Positions 23,041 to 31,539 of a stretch of 35,073 nt of DNA are shown here, in pieces (the stretch's first letter is position 1; each line of letters begins with the position of its first letter). The translations under genes and the position numbers were made by a program. A model generated the notes under the pieces. That model was not told where the DNA came from. It did no database searches and was given only the letters and a program-made list of their open reading frames with translations. The DNA is taken from contig RECR01000042.1 in assembly GCA_007693955.1 (NCBI GenBank), positions 1 to 35,073 of the forward strand, in the 5' to 3' direction. The DNA is from Gloeocapsa sp. DLM2.Bin57 (GTDB taxonomy: Bacteria > Cyanobacteriota > Cyanobacteriia > Cyanobacteriales > Gloeocapsaceae).

Positions 23041-24357
23041 ATGATAGCTTTATTGCAGAATATCTTCACCCTAATCCTACTGTTAATCGCACTTCCCATT
23101 AATTTAGGAATTGTCTTAACCTCCCTAGTCTTGAGTTGGCTAACTTCTCCTTTTACCGTTTCCCCTTCTCTCCCTAATCCTAAACGTATCCTGATTACGG
23201 GAGGAAAGATGACTAAAGCTTTACAATTATCTCGCTCTTTTCAACAAGCAGGACATGAAGTTATCTTAGTAGAAACTCATAAATATTGGTTGTCAGGTCA
23301 TCGTTTTTCTAGCGCGGTTAGCAAGTTTTATACTATACCCGCACCTGAAAAAGATCCTGATGGTTATTGTCAAAATTTACTCAATATCGTCAAAACAGAG
23401 AAAATAGACGTATTTATACCCGTTTCTAGTCCAGTAGCTAGTTATTACGACTCTCTAGCGGGAACTTTATTATCTCCCCATTGTGAAGTTATCCACTTCT
23501 CCCCTGAAGTTACCCAGATGCTAGATGATAAATATACCTTCTGTCAAAAAGCCGAATCTCTAGGATTACCCGCACCTAAATCCTTTTTAATTACTAATCC
23601 TCAACAAGTCTTAGACTTTGATTTCGCTACAGATGGTAGTCAATATATCCTCAAAAGCATTCGTTATGATTCGGTTTCTCGTCTAGATAAAAGACGCTTA
23701 CCCTGTAGAGACATGGCTGATTATCTGCAAAATCTGTCCATCAGTGCTGATAATCCCTGGATTATGCAAGAATTTATCAGAGGTCAAGAATATTGTACTC
23801 ACAGCACCGTACGTAACGGTAAGATTAGATTACACTGTTGTTCTCCTTCTTCTCCTTTTCAAGTTAACTATCAACAGGTGGAAAAACCAGCTATTTTAGA
23901 CTGGGTGAGTAAGTTTGTCGGAGAATTAAATTTAACTGGTCAAATTTCTTTTGATTTTATCGAGACACCCGATGGTGATGTCTATCCTATTGAGTGTAAC
24001 CCGCGTACTCATTCTGCTCTTACCATGTTTTATAATCATCCTGATGTAGCTTCTGCTTATTTAGGAGATGATCAAGATAAGTTCATTTCTCCTCTACCTG
24101 AAAGTAAACCTACTTATTGGCTATATCATGAATTATGGCGTCTCACAGAAATTAGGTCGATTGGGGATTTAACCACCTGGTTAACTAAAATAACCCAAGG
24201 TAAAGAAGCTTTATGGCAATTTCGCGATCCTCTCCCCTTTTTCACTGTACCTCATTGGCAAATTACTTTATTGTTATTAGATAATTTGCGTAGGTTAAAA
24301 GGTTGGGTAAGGATTGATTTTAATATCGGTAAATTAGTAGAAAGGGGAGGAGATTAA
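23041..24357 (+). CDS. mysC: ATP-grasp ligase forming mycosporine-glycine
   Basis: ATP-dependent attachment of glycine to 4-deoxygadusol, giving mycosporine-glycine. The protein is 438 aa. Residues 1-38 are strongly hydrophobic (IFTLILLLIALPINLGIVL) and likely anchor it in the membrane. KRILITGGKMTKALQLSRSF (about 49-68) is the pre-ATP-grasp domain. The ATP-grasp region at about 150-340 includes PWIMQEFIRGQEYCTHS, FDFIETPDGDVYPIECNPRTHSA with metal-binding Glu/Asn. It begins 61 bp after mysB with a palindromic element between, and ends 2 bp before mysD. Confidence 0.95.
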   Translation: MIALLQNIFTLILLLIALPINLGIVLTSLVLSWLTSPFTVSPSLPNPKRILITGGKMTKALQLSRSFQQAGHEVILVETHKYWLSGHRFSSAVSKFYTIPAPEKDPDGYCQNLLNIVKTEKIDVFIPVSSPVASYYDSLAGTLLSPHCEVIHFSPEVTQMLDDKYTFCQKAESLGLPAPKSFLITNPQQVLDFDFATDGSQYILKSIRYDSVSRLDKRRLPCRDMADYLQNLSISADNPWIMQEFIRGQEYCTHSTVRNGKIRLHCCSPSSPFQVNYQQVEKPAILDWVSKFVGELNLTGQISFDFIETPDGDVYPIECNPRTHSALTMFYNHPDVASAYLGDDQDKFISPLPESKPTYWLYHELWRLTEIRSIGDLTTWLTKITQGKEALWQFRDPLPFFTVPHWQITLLLLDNLRRLKGWVRIDFNIGKLVERGGD

Positions 24358-24359
24358 TT

Positions 24360-25397
24360 ATGTCAGCTTTACACATTCTTCATTTAGTCGGATCAGCAGA
24401 AAGTGATTTTTATACCAGTTTATCTCGTCTCTACGTTCAAGACTCTTTAGCTGCTTTTGCTGATAACCCTAACTATAAATTTTACATCGCTTACGTTACA
24501 CCAGATCGCTTATGGCGTTTTCCTCCTTCTTTAAGTCAAGAAGATATTGCTAAGTCTCCTCCTTTTTCTATTGCTGAGGCGATCGCTTATTTGATGAGTT
24601 TAAAGATCGATTTTGTCTTACCGCAAATGTTTTGTCTTCCAGGTATGACTCAGTATCGTTCTCTGCTAGACTTATTAAGAATACCCTATATAGGCAATAC
24701 TCCTGAACTAATGGCCATAACTGCTCATAAAGCTAAAGCTAAAGCAATTGTTGCCTCAGCTGGAGTAAAAGTACCTTCGGGTGAATTACTACGCTTAGGA
24801 GATGTTCCTACTTTACAACCTCCAGTAGTGATTAAACCTGCTAATGCTGATAATTCCCTAGGAGTAACCCTAGTTAGAAATATTTCTGAGTATGAAATTG
24901 CCCTAAAAACCGCTTTTAACTATTCAGAAGAGGTTTTAGTAGAGGAATATATCGAACTCGGTCGAGAGGTTCGCTGTGGTGTTATTGTTAAGGATAATCA
25001 ATTACTAGCTTTACCCTTAGAAGAATATCTAGTCAATCCCCAAGATCGTCCTATTCGGGGTTATGCTGATAAACTGAAACAAACCGCAACAGGTGATTTA
25101 GTTTATGCTGCTAAAGATAATCTCAAATCTTGGATCGTAGATTCTACTGATTTAATTACCCCATCTGTACAAGCTGTAGCTAAAAAGTGTCATCAAGCTT
25201 TGGGTTGTAGTTATTATAGTCTCTTTGATTTTCGGGTTGATCCCCAAGGTCAACCTTGGTTTCTAGAAGCTGGTTTGTATTGTTCTTTTGCCCCTAAAAG
25301 CGTTATTCCCACGATGGCAAAAGCTGTGGGAATATCTTTGGATGAATTGCTAATGATGATGTTCCATACTAAACGATACGGCGATCGCTGTCAATAG
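24360..25397 (+). CDS. mysD: D-Ala-D-Ala ligase-like MAA synthase
   Basis: Adds a second amino acid (serine, threonine or another) to mycosporine-glycine, giving a shinorine- or porphyra-334-type imine MAA. It is an ATP-grasp enzyme of 345 aa: N-terminal HILHLVGSAESDFY, then VVIKPANADNSLGV (about 158-171), VLVEEYIELGREVRCGV and a C-terminal FRVDPQGQPWFLEAGLYCSF that replaces the ENT-PG site of true D-Ala ligases. Amino-acid preference cannot be read from sequence. AGGGGAGGAG at 24343-24352 is a strong ribosome site. No NRPS-like mysE is present. The last 29 bp overlap an antisense IS630 OrfA-type frame. Confidence 0.95.
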   Translation: MSALHILHLVGSAESDFYTSLSRLYVQDSLAAFADNPNYKFYIAYVTPDRLWRFPPSLSQEDIAKSPPFSIAEAIAYLMSLKIDFVLPQMFCLPGMTQYRSLLDLLRIPYIGNTPELMAITAHKAKAKAIVASAGVKVPSGELLRLGDVPTLQPPVVIKPANADNSLGVTLVRNISEYEIALKTAFNYSEEVLVEEYIELGREVRCGVIVKDNQLLALPLEEYLVNPQDRPIRGYADKLKQTATGDLVYAAKDNLKSWIVDSTDLITPSVQAVAKKCHQALGCSYYSLFDFRVDPQGQPWFLEAGLYCSFAPKSVIPTMAKAVGISLDELLMMMFHTKRYGDRCQ

Positions 25398-25824
25398 ACT
25401 CTAAATTAACGTTGAGTTTATATCTGAGTAAACCGTAGATAGTTTTGTAATTTACATCCACACCGTGATTTTTTTGTAACCACTTGTAAACATCTTCATA
25501 AGACTTAAAGGAGTTACTACTAGTTAATTTTTCTTTTAAGTCTGAGAGGGTAGATGCTGAAACAACCGAAGGTCTTCCTGTACTTTTTTTGCTAGTTAAT
25601 AACCCATCAATTCCCTGATCCCGATATTTTTTAAACCATTTTTGTACAGTTACTCTATGGACTCCTAATAACTCAGATACTTCGATAACCGTAGTTACCT
25701 GACCTGTTTTCATTAAATATAAAGCTTGTATCTTTTTATAATCAGGAGCATTTTTTTGTTTAGACAAAATATCTCGTAACTGTACTTTTGTTTCCTTGAT
25801 TTTTAACCCACATACTCCTGTCAT
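25369..25824 (-). CDS. IS630-type OrfA (HTH transposase part), remnant
   Basis: The 151-aa product matches the N-terminal, DNA-binding half of IS630-family transposases: GLKIKETKVQLRDIL, a helix-turn-helix (TTVIEVSELLGVHRVTVQKWFKKYRDQGIDGLL, roughly 43-75), then a second HTH/winged-helix region (SYEDVYKWLQKNHGVDVNYKTIYGLL, roughly 104-129). The DDE catalytic half is absent: the frame runs into the 3' end of mysD on the opposite strand, and its last residues (about 140-151) are simply the antisense of the mysD end. It is therefore a truncated element, not a working transposase. It might persist as a DNA-binding protein. Confidence 0.7.
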   Translation of the reverse strand: MTGVCGLKIKETKVQLRDILSKQKNAPDYKKIQALYLMKTGQVTTVIEVSELLGVHRVTVQKWFKKYRDQGIDGLLTSKKSTGRPSVVSASTLSDLKEKLTSSNSFKSYEDVYKWLQKNHGVDVNYKTIYGLLRYKLNVNLESIDSDRRIV

Positions 25825-26369
25825 TGATTTTTCCTCATTTTATGCCACAACGTTATACTTCAACTCACACAAGTCTTGCTTCTCTGTAGATACTCAATCA
25901 GAAACAGCAGACTCAGTTATAACGGACAACTAAGCCACCACACAGTTATTTGACGAAAAGGTCAAATATTTTGTTCCTTCACCAGCTCTAGTCAGAATAA
26001 TTTCTCACTATAAGCATTACCAGTAAATTAGAGCATCTCCCAAGGTCAACTACTCTTAGTTAAATGGTGTTGTGAAAACGTTTGATTTAGATTAACATCT
26101 CAGTTCAAATTATAGCCAGTAAAACAGTATTTTTTTATAATTACCGAAATTACTAGAAAATTCGTAACTGTTTTCACTCTTCTCTTAAGCTTAGCAGGGA
26201 TTTCTTTATCCCTGAACAGTTTAACCTTGATCTCAAAGAACAACAATAAACCACTAGGAATGGACGCTTAACTAAGATTTCAGCACCTCCCTAAGACTTG
26301 TTGCGAGTAGATTAAATTTTTCTATACTTATTATATTATTCCATAAAATTTTTTTTGGTGGGCAATTTA
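25825..26369. other. 545-bp non-coding stretch with hairpins
   Basis: No credible gene on either strand. Two hairpins are visible. TATTTGAC-GAAAAG-GTCAAATA (25947-25968) is followed by TTTTG and could weakly terminate plus-strand transcripts leaving mysD. CAGGGAT-TTCTTT-ATCCCTG (26195-26214) has a tight 6-base loop and no T-run. The rest is AT-rich, with a poly-T tract near 26348-26355. It may be decayed insertion DNA beside the IS630 remnant, or hold a small RNA; neither is demonstrated. Confidence 0.5.
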
Positions 26370-27272
26370 CTAAAGTTTTAAATTATGTTTACTTATCTTA
26401 ACTAAAAACTCTTCGGTTAACCTAGTAAAAGCTTTAGAACCTGTAGTGTTAGGTGTGGCAACTACTGCTGGGGTAAAACAATCCACAGCTTTAGCTACGT
26501 TGACATCCATGGGTATAGAGTTTTCAAAAATTTGTTCTGGGCTAAAATCGGTTTTAACTCTTCTCATAACCTGATTATAGTATCTTCCTGAGAGAGGACC
26601 ACCTGAGAGAATAAACACTATTCCCAATAAATCGAGATTAACAGGATTTGTATTTTGATGATTTTCTTTTAACTTGAGAATTCTTCTTTCTAGTAGTTGA
26701 ATACCTACTAATGATAAGGGTTCGGGACGAGCAGGTAATATATAAAAGTTACTAGACGCAATACCGCTACGGGTAAGTAGATTATATCCTGGTGCACAAT
26801 CGAGTAAGATAAAATCATATTTTTGCTGAAGGGGTGTTAACAGGTTACTAATTAGCAATCTTTCAAATTTATTCCAAACTTGGGCAAAATCTTCTTGATT
26901 TTGAGATATTGCTGATTCGTGTAGCGTTTGAGATACTAGATATTCGTCGTAGAGTTCTAAATCTCCTGGTAATAAGGCTAATCCTGGTAAATCACAGATA
27001 TTGGGACAAATCAAATCATGTATAGTTAGATTACTCCTGTTTTTGGAACTTATGGCTTTTTCAATTAGATAACTAAGAGTACGCCGTTTTTTTCTAATTT
27101 GGGCGAATTCTTGAGGAGAGATTAAACTCAGGGTAGCACTAATCTGAGCGTCGAGATCTACTACTAATACTTTCTTTTGATGGTTTTTAGCTAAACAGGT
27201 AGCTAAATTAACGGTGAGAGTGGTTTTACCTACACCACCTTTCATATTAACTGTACTAATAATATATCCCAT
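26370..27272 (-). CDS. ParA-family ATPase
   Basis: Deviant Walker ATPase of the ParA/MinD class, 300 aa. KGGVGKTT (11-18) has the signature lysine; VVDLDAQISATLSL is the switch I/Walker A' region; FILLDCAPGYNLLTRSGI is the Walker B region. The C-terminal half carries LLGIVFILSGGPLSGRYYNQVM. No partner ParB or centromere-like repeats are seen, so it is an orphan ParA that may position a cargo or chromosome region. It lies 12 bp downstream of the EamA gene and is probably in its operon. The final ~30 residues have no notable motif. Confidence 0.85.
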   Translation of the reverse strand: MGYIISTVNMKGGVGKTTLTVNLATCLAKNHQKKVLVVDLDAQISATLSLISPQEFAQIRKKRRTLSYLIEKAISSKNRSNLTIHDLICPNICDLPGLALLPGDLELYDEYLVSQTLHESAISQNQEDFAQVWNKFERLLISNLLTPLQQKYDFILLDCAPGYNLLTRSGIASSNFYILPARPEPLSLVGIQLLERRILKLKENHQNTNPVNLDLLGIVFILSGGPLSGRYYNQVMRRVKTDFSPEQIFENSIPMDVNVAKAVDCFTPAVVATPNTTGSKAFTRLTEEFLVKISKHNLKL

Positions 27273-27284
27273 TAGCTTGTTTTC

Positions 27285-28178
27285 CTAGTGTATGATAGCT
27301 AAAGCTACTCCTGATAAAATGATTAGCCCTCCTAATATTACCAAGTTCGCGGGTGTTTCTCCTAAAAAAATTAAACCTAAAATAGTTGAACCCACTGGTT
27401 CTAGTAAAATAACTAGAGAGACTAGAGTAGCAGAAAAATGTCTCATCGCCCAATTAAAGCTAGTATGTCCGATTAATTGGGGAAAAATAGCCATCAGTAA
27501 GCTATATAAGTAAATAATTTGCGGGTGATTAAAGTAACTTTCTCCCCATAGTAAGGGTAAGGGTAAGAGAATTAAGGCTGCTGTACTATAGGCGATCGCG
27601 ATATAAGCTTGAGTAGTTAATCCTTGAGTTTGAGCTATTCTACCTGATAATAAGTATAAACTAGCCATAAAAGAACCTAGTAAAGCTAGTAAGTTACCTA
27701 ACCAGGGTTTGGGGATAATCTCAGGGTTAGATTCGGGGTTACTCAAACTGATCATGATTCCACCCGCGATCGCTAAAACTATCCCTAAACTGGTTTTTTG
27801 ATTAGGTTTTTCTTGATAACATAACCAACTAATGATCGCTATCCAAAGGGGATTAGTGGTAACTAGGGTAGTTGAAGCTGCGATCGAGGTAAAGGATAAA
27901 GAAGTTATCCAAAAAGCAAAATGTAAAGCTAAACATAATCCCGCTAAAGCTGCATAATATATCCCTTTTCTAGTTAACTCACTGCGATTCCAGGTAGAAT
28001 AAGTAGGTATCAGGAGTAAGGCTGCTAAATTAAGACGAGTAGCGGCTAGAAATAAACTAAATCCTACTCCTGTTGTCGTAGCTGCAACTAAAGCTAAACG
28101 AATAAAAATAGCTGAGGTAGAAACCGCTAAGACACCACAACCTAGTATAATAATAACTTTCTGTTGAGAAGGTTTCAT
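27285..28178 (-). CDS. EamA/DMT-superfamily transporter
   Basis: Inner-membrane metabolite transporter with two EamA repeats and about ten transmembrane helices in 297 aa. The first repeat holds FLAATRLNLAALLLIP and FTSIAASTTLVTTNPLWIAIISWL; the second ends AMRHFSATLVSLVILLEPVGSTILGLIFLGE, the typical EamA helix-loop pattern. The substrate is unknown (amino acids, purines or other solutes in the family). ATG at 28178 is only 6 bp from the divergent DUF1823 start, so the two leaders must overlap. Confidence 0.88.
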   Translation of the reverse strand: MKPSQQKVIIILGCGVLAVSTSAIFIRLALVAATTTGVGFSLFLAATRLNLAALLLIPTYSTWNRSELTRKGIYYAALAGLCLALHFAFWITSLSFTSIAASTTLVTTNPLWIAIISWLCYQEKPNQKTSLGIVLAIAGGIMISLSNPESNPEIIPKPWLGNLLALLGSFMASLYLLSGRIAQTQGLTTQAYIAIAYSTAALILLPLPLLWGESYFNHPQIIYLYSLLMAIFPQLIGHTSFNWAMRHFSATLVSLVILLEPVGSTILGLIFLGETPANLVILGGLIILSGVALAIIH

Positions 28179-28184
28179 CTGTTC

Positions 28185-28556
28185 ATGTTTGAGTTACCAC
28201 CTCTTAACCAAGAGACTATTTTAAATATACTTTCAGAAGAGATTGATGATTTGACGGTTAATCGTTTGGTTTGGTATTATCTAGGTTATCGTTATCAACC
28301 CGATACTGATACTTGGAATAATAGTTTAGTTCCCGAACATTGGCGTCAAGAATATCCCGAACCTCCTGATTTTATCGCTAATCGTCCTCCTGTAGTTAAA
28401 TTAACTCGTTCTATCCCTGCTGAAAATAAGCAACTTCTTAAGGAAGAATTAGGCTTCAAAGGGTATAAAGTAGGTGAATTTGGACCTAGACAAACTCGTC
28501 GGGCGACTATGGCTAATTGGTTATTAAGTTATCTTAAAAGTCAAACTGCCTCATGA
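28185..28556 (+). CDS. DUF1823 family protein
   Basis: Cyanobacteria/plastid-lineage family of unknown function. I chose ATG 28185 (123 aa, [19 protein letters not shown]) over an in-frame TTG at 28164, because the shorter form fits the family and the longer would overlap the divergent EamA gene. Conserved stretches are [31 protein letters not shown] and [19 protein letters not shown]. It is soluble. The stop overlaps the bioF start by 4 bp (ATGA), so it is translationally coupled to biotin synthesis. Confidence 0.85.
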   Translation: MFELPPLNQETILNILSEEIDDLTVNRLVWYYLGYRYQPDTDTWNNSLVPEHWRQEYPEPPDFIANRPPVVKLTRSIPAENKQLLKEELGFKGYKVGEFGPRQTRRATMANWLLSYLKSQTAS

Positions 28557-29716
28557 CTAATCGAGGTTATGATTGGTTAGCAAAATCCCTAACAACTATT
28601 CATAAAGCTAATTGGTATCGTTCTGTCACTGCTTATGAAGGGAAAGCAGGTACAATAGTTAGTTGTGGAGATGCTGAGTTAATCAATTTTGCCAGTAATA
28701 ATTATTTAGGTTTAGCCGGAAGCGATCGCTTAATTACTGCTGCTGTTGAAGCGACCAAAAAGTATGGCACTGGTAGTACTGGTTCACGTTTACTAACAGG
28801 ACATCGAATTATCCACCAACAGTTAGAAGCAAAACTAGCTAGCTTAAAAGGTACAGAAGACGCACTCGTTTTTAGTTCGGGTTATCTAGCTAACTTAGGG
28901 GTAATTACCGCTATAGTTGGGGAAAAAGACTTAATTGTAGCTGATGAGTATAACCACTCTAGTCTTAAACAAGGTGCTAAACTTAGTCGAGCTAAAGTTT
29001 ATAACTATAGCCATAATAATATTCTGGAGTTAGCCCAATATCTGTATCAAGAAAGACATAAACATCGTCGTTGTTTAATCATCACTGATACCGTCTTCAG
29101 TATGGATGGTGATTTATGTCAACTACCTCAGTTGGTTAATCTAGCTGAAACTTACGACGCTATGTTATTAGTAGATGAAGCTCACGCGACAGGAGTAATA
29201 GGTAAAACAGGTGCAGGTTGTGTAGAATATTTTAACTGTAGGGGTAAAGAAATTATACAAGTAGGGACACTTAGTAAAGCTTTAGGGAGTTTAGGTGGTT
29301 ATGTCGCGGGTAGTTCCATCCTAATCGATTTTTTACGCAATCGTGCAGCTACCTGGATTTATACCACTGGTTTATCTCCAGGGGATACAGCTGCAGCTTT
29401 AGCTGCTATAGAAATTATTACCACAGAACCAGGCATCAGAGAGAGTTTATGGCAAAATGTGACTTATCTTAACAATCAACTAACCAAACATTCTCTTAAT
29501 TGCTTACCAACTCAATCCCCGATTATTTGTTTACCTTGTTCCAATCCTCAACAAGCTTTACAAATAGCTGCTAAACTTAGGGAAGCAGGAATTTTAGCCC
29601 CTGCTATTCGTCCTCCTACTGTACCTACTAGTCGTATCCGTTTTTCAGTAATGGCGACACATAAACAGGAACATTTAGACAGGTTAGTGCATATCTGCAC
29701 AATGATCATAGATTGA
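28553..29716 (+). CDS. bioF: 8-Amino-7-oxononanoate synthase
   Basis: PLP-dependent alpha-oxoamine synthase that condenses pimeloyl-ACP/CoA with L-alanine in biotin synthesis. It has 387 aa with conserved [12 protein letters not shown] (72-83), Asp208/His211 in VDEAHATG, and the PLP lysine Lys242 in [12 protein letters not shown]. The last part ([12 protein letters not shown]) is the substrate-binding end. Closely related 2-amino-3-ketobutyrate CoA ligases share these motifs, but the NNYLGL and TGHR context favours BioF. It overlaps the DUF1823 gene by 4 bp. No other bio gene is in the window. Confidence 0.9.
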   Translation: MTNRGYDWLAKSLTTIHKANWYRSVTAYEGKAGTIVSCGDAELINFASNNYLGLAGSDRLITAAVEATKKYGTGSTGSRLLTGHRIIHQQLEAKLASLKGTEDALVFSSGYLANLGVITAIVGEKDLIVADEYNHSSLKQGAKLSRAKVYNYSHNNILELAQYLYQERHKHRRCLIITDTVFSMDGDLCQLPQLVNLAETYDAMLLVDEAHATGVIGKTGAGCVEYFNCRGKEIIQVGTLSKALGSLGGYVAGSSILIDFLRNRAATWIYTTGLSPGDTAAALAAIEIITTEPGIRESLWQNVTYLNNQLTKHSLNCLPTQSPIICLPCSNPQQALQIAAKLREAGILAPAIRPPTVPTSRIRFSVMATHKQEHLDRLVHICTMIID

Positions 29717-29742
29717 CTATAGGTTAAAAAAAAGGAGTAATT

Positions 29743-29808
29743 ATGCCTATATACTATACCAACTATTGCATGAGTGCCTATTCCCTATTTCGGAGTTCCC
29801 TAGACTAG
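29743..29808 (+). CDS. Possible 21-aa micro-ORF
   Basis: ATG 29743 is preceded by an A-run and AAGGAG (29732-29737) at ideal spacing, giving a 21-residue peptide MPIYYTNYCMSAYSLFRSSLD. It has no recognisable motif, and its stop overlaps the 3' end of the converging phosphohexomutase gene. The ribosome site is better than those of many real genes nearby, but chance is quite possible. Confidence 0.2.
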   Translation: MPIYYTNYCMSAYSLFRSSLD

Positions 29809-31230
29809 AGAAGTAGCCCAATTTTTGGCCCAAGTAAGAATTGCTTGTACCCTAATTTGGTCTTTAGCTTCACAGTATAATCTTAATAGGGGTTCAGTCC
29901 CACTAAAACGAATTAATAACCAACTACCATCTTCTAGACGTAATTTATAGCCATCGATGCTGAGACAATCGATTACTTTTTGGTCTGCGATAATTGTGGG
30001 TGGTTGATTAGTTAGGGTTGCTAGTACTTTTTCTCTAGCTTCCATATTTTTAAGGGTTAAATCAATACGATCATAACTAGAGTAGAAATCAACCTCTGCT
30101 TGTAGTTTACGGTAATAGTCGCCTAAGTCCAATTCTGAGGTAGCGATCGCTTCGAGAACATAGAGAGCAGATAAGAGAGCATCTCGTTCTGGTATATGAT
30201 TGCCATAGCCAATTCCTCCTGATTCTTCTCCCCCAATCAAAACTTGACTAGTAAGCATGCGCTCAGCGATATACTTATAACCGACAGGTGTCTCAAAAAG
30301 AGGTAGATTGTAGGATTTAGTTAACAGAGGGATCAAATCAGAGCCACTGATGGTTTTAACCACTTCTCCACTCCAACCGCGAGTTTTAGCTAGGTGGTGG
30401 ATTAGAATAGGTATAAGTACTTGGGAACTGAGGAAATTACCTTGACCATCTACAGCAGCGATGCGATCGCTATCTCCATCAAAAGCCAAACCTGTGAGTA
30501 TTCCCGTATTTTTTAGACTTTCTGCTTTAATAGTTTCTAGCAGAGTAGTTAGGTTATGGGGTAAAGGCTCGGGGGAAAATCCCCCAAAATAAGCGTCTGT
30601 CGTGGTGTTCAGTTCGGTTACTTCTGGTAGTAATCTAGTTAACCCTGTAGCTGCAGCACCGTGCATGACATCTGCATAGACAGTCATTTTACCATTTTTG
30701 AGGGCATTTTGAATCAATTCTAGGTTAACTTTGGGGCGTAGAGCTTGACAATAACCGTACCAGGGGTCGAATAATTCTCTAGTTCCTTTAGTTGTGCTTG
30801 GGGTTGATGGTTGAGTTAATAAAGCTTCTATTTTCTGGGTTACCTTGGGGGAGACAGATCCTCCAAAAGCCCCTTTTACCTTTAATCCCAGGTATTGAGC
30901 TGGATTATGACTAGCGGTTAAAACTAGTGCGCCTAGTGCGTTAAATTGTTGAGCTGCCCAACTAAAAGCGGGTGTAGGGGCGTAGTCATTAGCTAATAGG
31001 ACATCAAAGCCTGCCTCTTGCACTGCCTCTGCGGCTATTTCGGCGAATTGTTGAGCTAAGAAACGGCGATCGTAACCAATAATAATCAGAGAAGAGTTAG
31101 GGGTTTCTGTAGCTAATACTTTAGCTGCTATAGGTGCGAGGGTAGCTACGCGTTCAAAGGTAAAATCAAGAGCGATTATACCTCTCCAACCATCCGTACC
31201 AAATTTAATCGGATTTATAGTCAAGTTCAT
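29800..31230 (-). CDS. Alpha-D-phosphohexomutase (phosphoglucomutase/phosphomannomutase)
   Basis: Interconverts hexose 1- and 6-phosphates via a phosphoserine. It is a four-domain enzyme of 476 aa: phosphoserine Ser107 in LTASHNP, magnesium loop DGDSDR (about 252-257), sugar loop GGEESGG and C-terminal phosphate site RFSGTEPLLR. It is close to the shorter cyanobacterial Pgm/Pmm type; sequence cannot decide glucose versus mannose specificity. Glucose-1-phosphate from such an enzyme would feed RfbA. The ATG at 31230 lies inside the upstream small gene (26-bp overlap). Confidence 0.9.
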   Translation of the reverse strand: MNLTINPIKFGTDGWRGIIALDFTFERVATLAPIAAKVLATETPNSSLIIIGYDRRFLAQQFAEIAAEAVQEAGFDVLLANDYAPTPAFSWAAQQFNALGALVLTASHNPAQYLGLKVKGAFGGSVSPKVTQKIEALLTQPSTPSTTKGTRELFDPWYGYCQALRPKVNLELIQNALKNGKMTVYADVMHGAAATGLTRLLPEVTELNTTTDAYFGGFSPEPLPHNLTTLLETIKAESLKNTGILTGLAFDGDSDRIAAVDGQGNFLSSQVLIPILIHHLAKTRGWSGEVVKTISGSDLIPLLTKSYNLPLFETPVGYKYIAERMLTSQVLIGGEESGGIGYGNHIPERDALLSALYVLEAIATSELDLGDYYRKLQAEVDFYSSYDRIDLTLKNMEAREKVLATLTNQPPTIIADQKVIDCLSIDGYKLRLEDGSWLLIRFSGTEPLLRLYCEAKDQIRVQAILTWAKNWATSLV

Positions 31231-31531
31231 TTTCTAAAGTATCTGATTCAGTTTGTTTGAATTGTAATTTTAGCAATAAGTCTTTTAGTTTCATTCTTTC
31301 TATATAGGGCCATCCTCCCGTTTCTTCCATATCTCTAATCAGGTTATATAAAGTATTTCTAGTATTAGGTAAAGATGATTCAAATACCTGGTCACGTATT
31401 TCCCTATGTGTATTTTCTAAAGTCCTGAGTAACTGTAATATAGATAAATTATCTTGTTTATATTCTTGAGCTAGAGTCCAGATTTTAGCTTTAATTTCTG
31501 TTAACTCTTGTTCTAGTTTTTGACTATCCAT
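31205..31531 (-). CDS. Conserved hypothetical protein between HD phosphodiesterase and hexomutase
   Basis: A 108-aa soluble, helix-rich protein with high Glu/Lys/Leu (MDSQKLEQELTEIKAKIWTL, LQLLRTLENTHREIRDQVF, then GGWPYIERMKLKDLLLKLQF). The first 60 residues may form a coiled coil. No named family is recognised. It starts 8 bp after the 7TM-HD gene and overlaps the hexomutase by 26 bp, so it is the middle gene of a three-gene operon. Confidence 0.65.
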   Translation of the reverse strand: MDSQKLEQELTEIKAKIWTLAQEYKQDNLSILQLLRTLENTHREIRDQVFESSLPNTRNTLYNLIRDMEETGGWPYIERMKLKDLLLKLQFKQTESDTLENELDYKSD

Positions 31532-31539
31532 TTTGGTAA

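Noticed and set aside
27256-27513. Short frames on both strands over the EamA 3' end
   Set aside because: They are shadows of the EamA coding sequence with no recognisable protein character.
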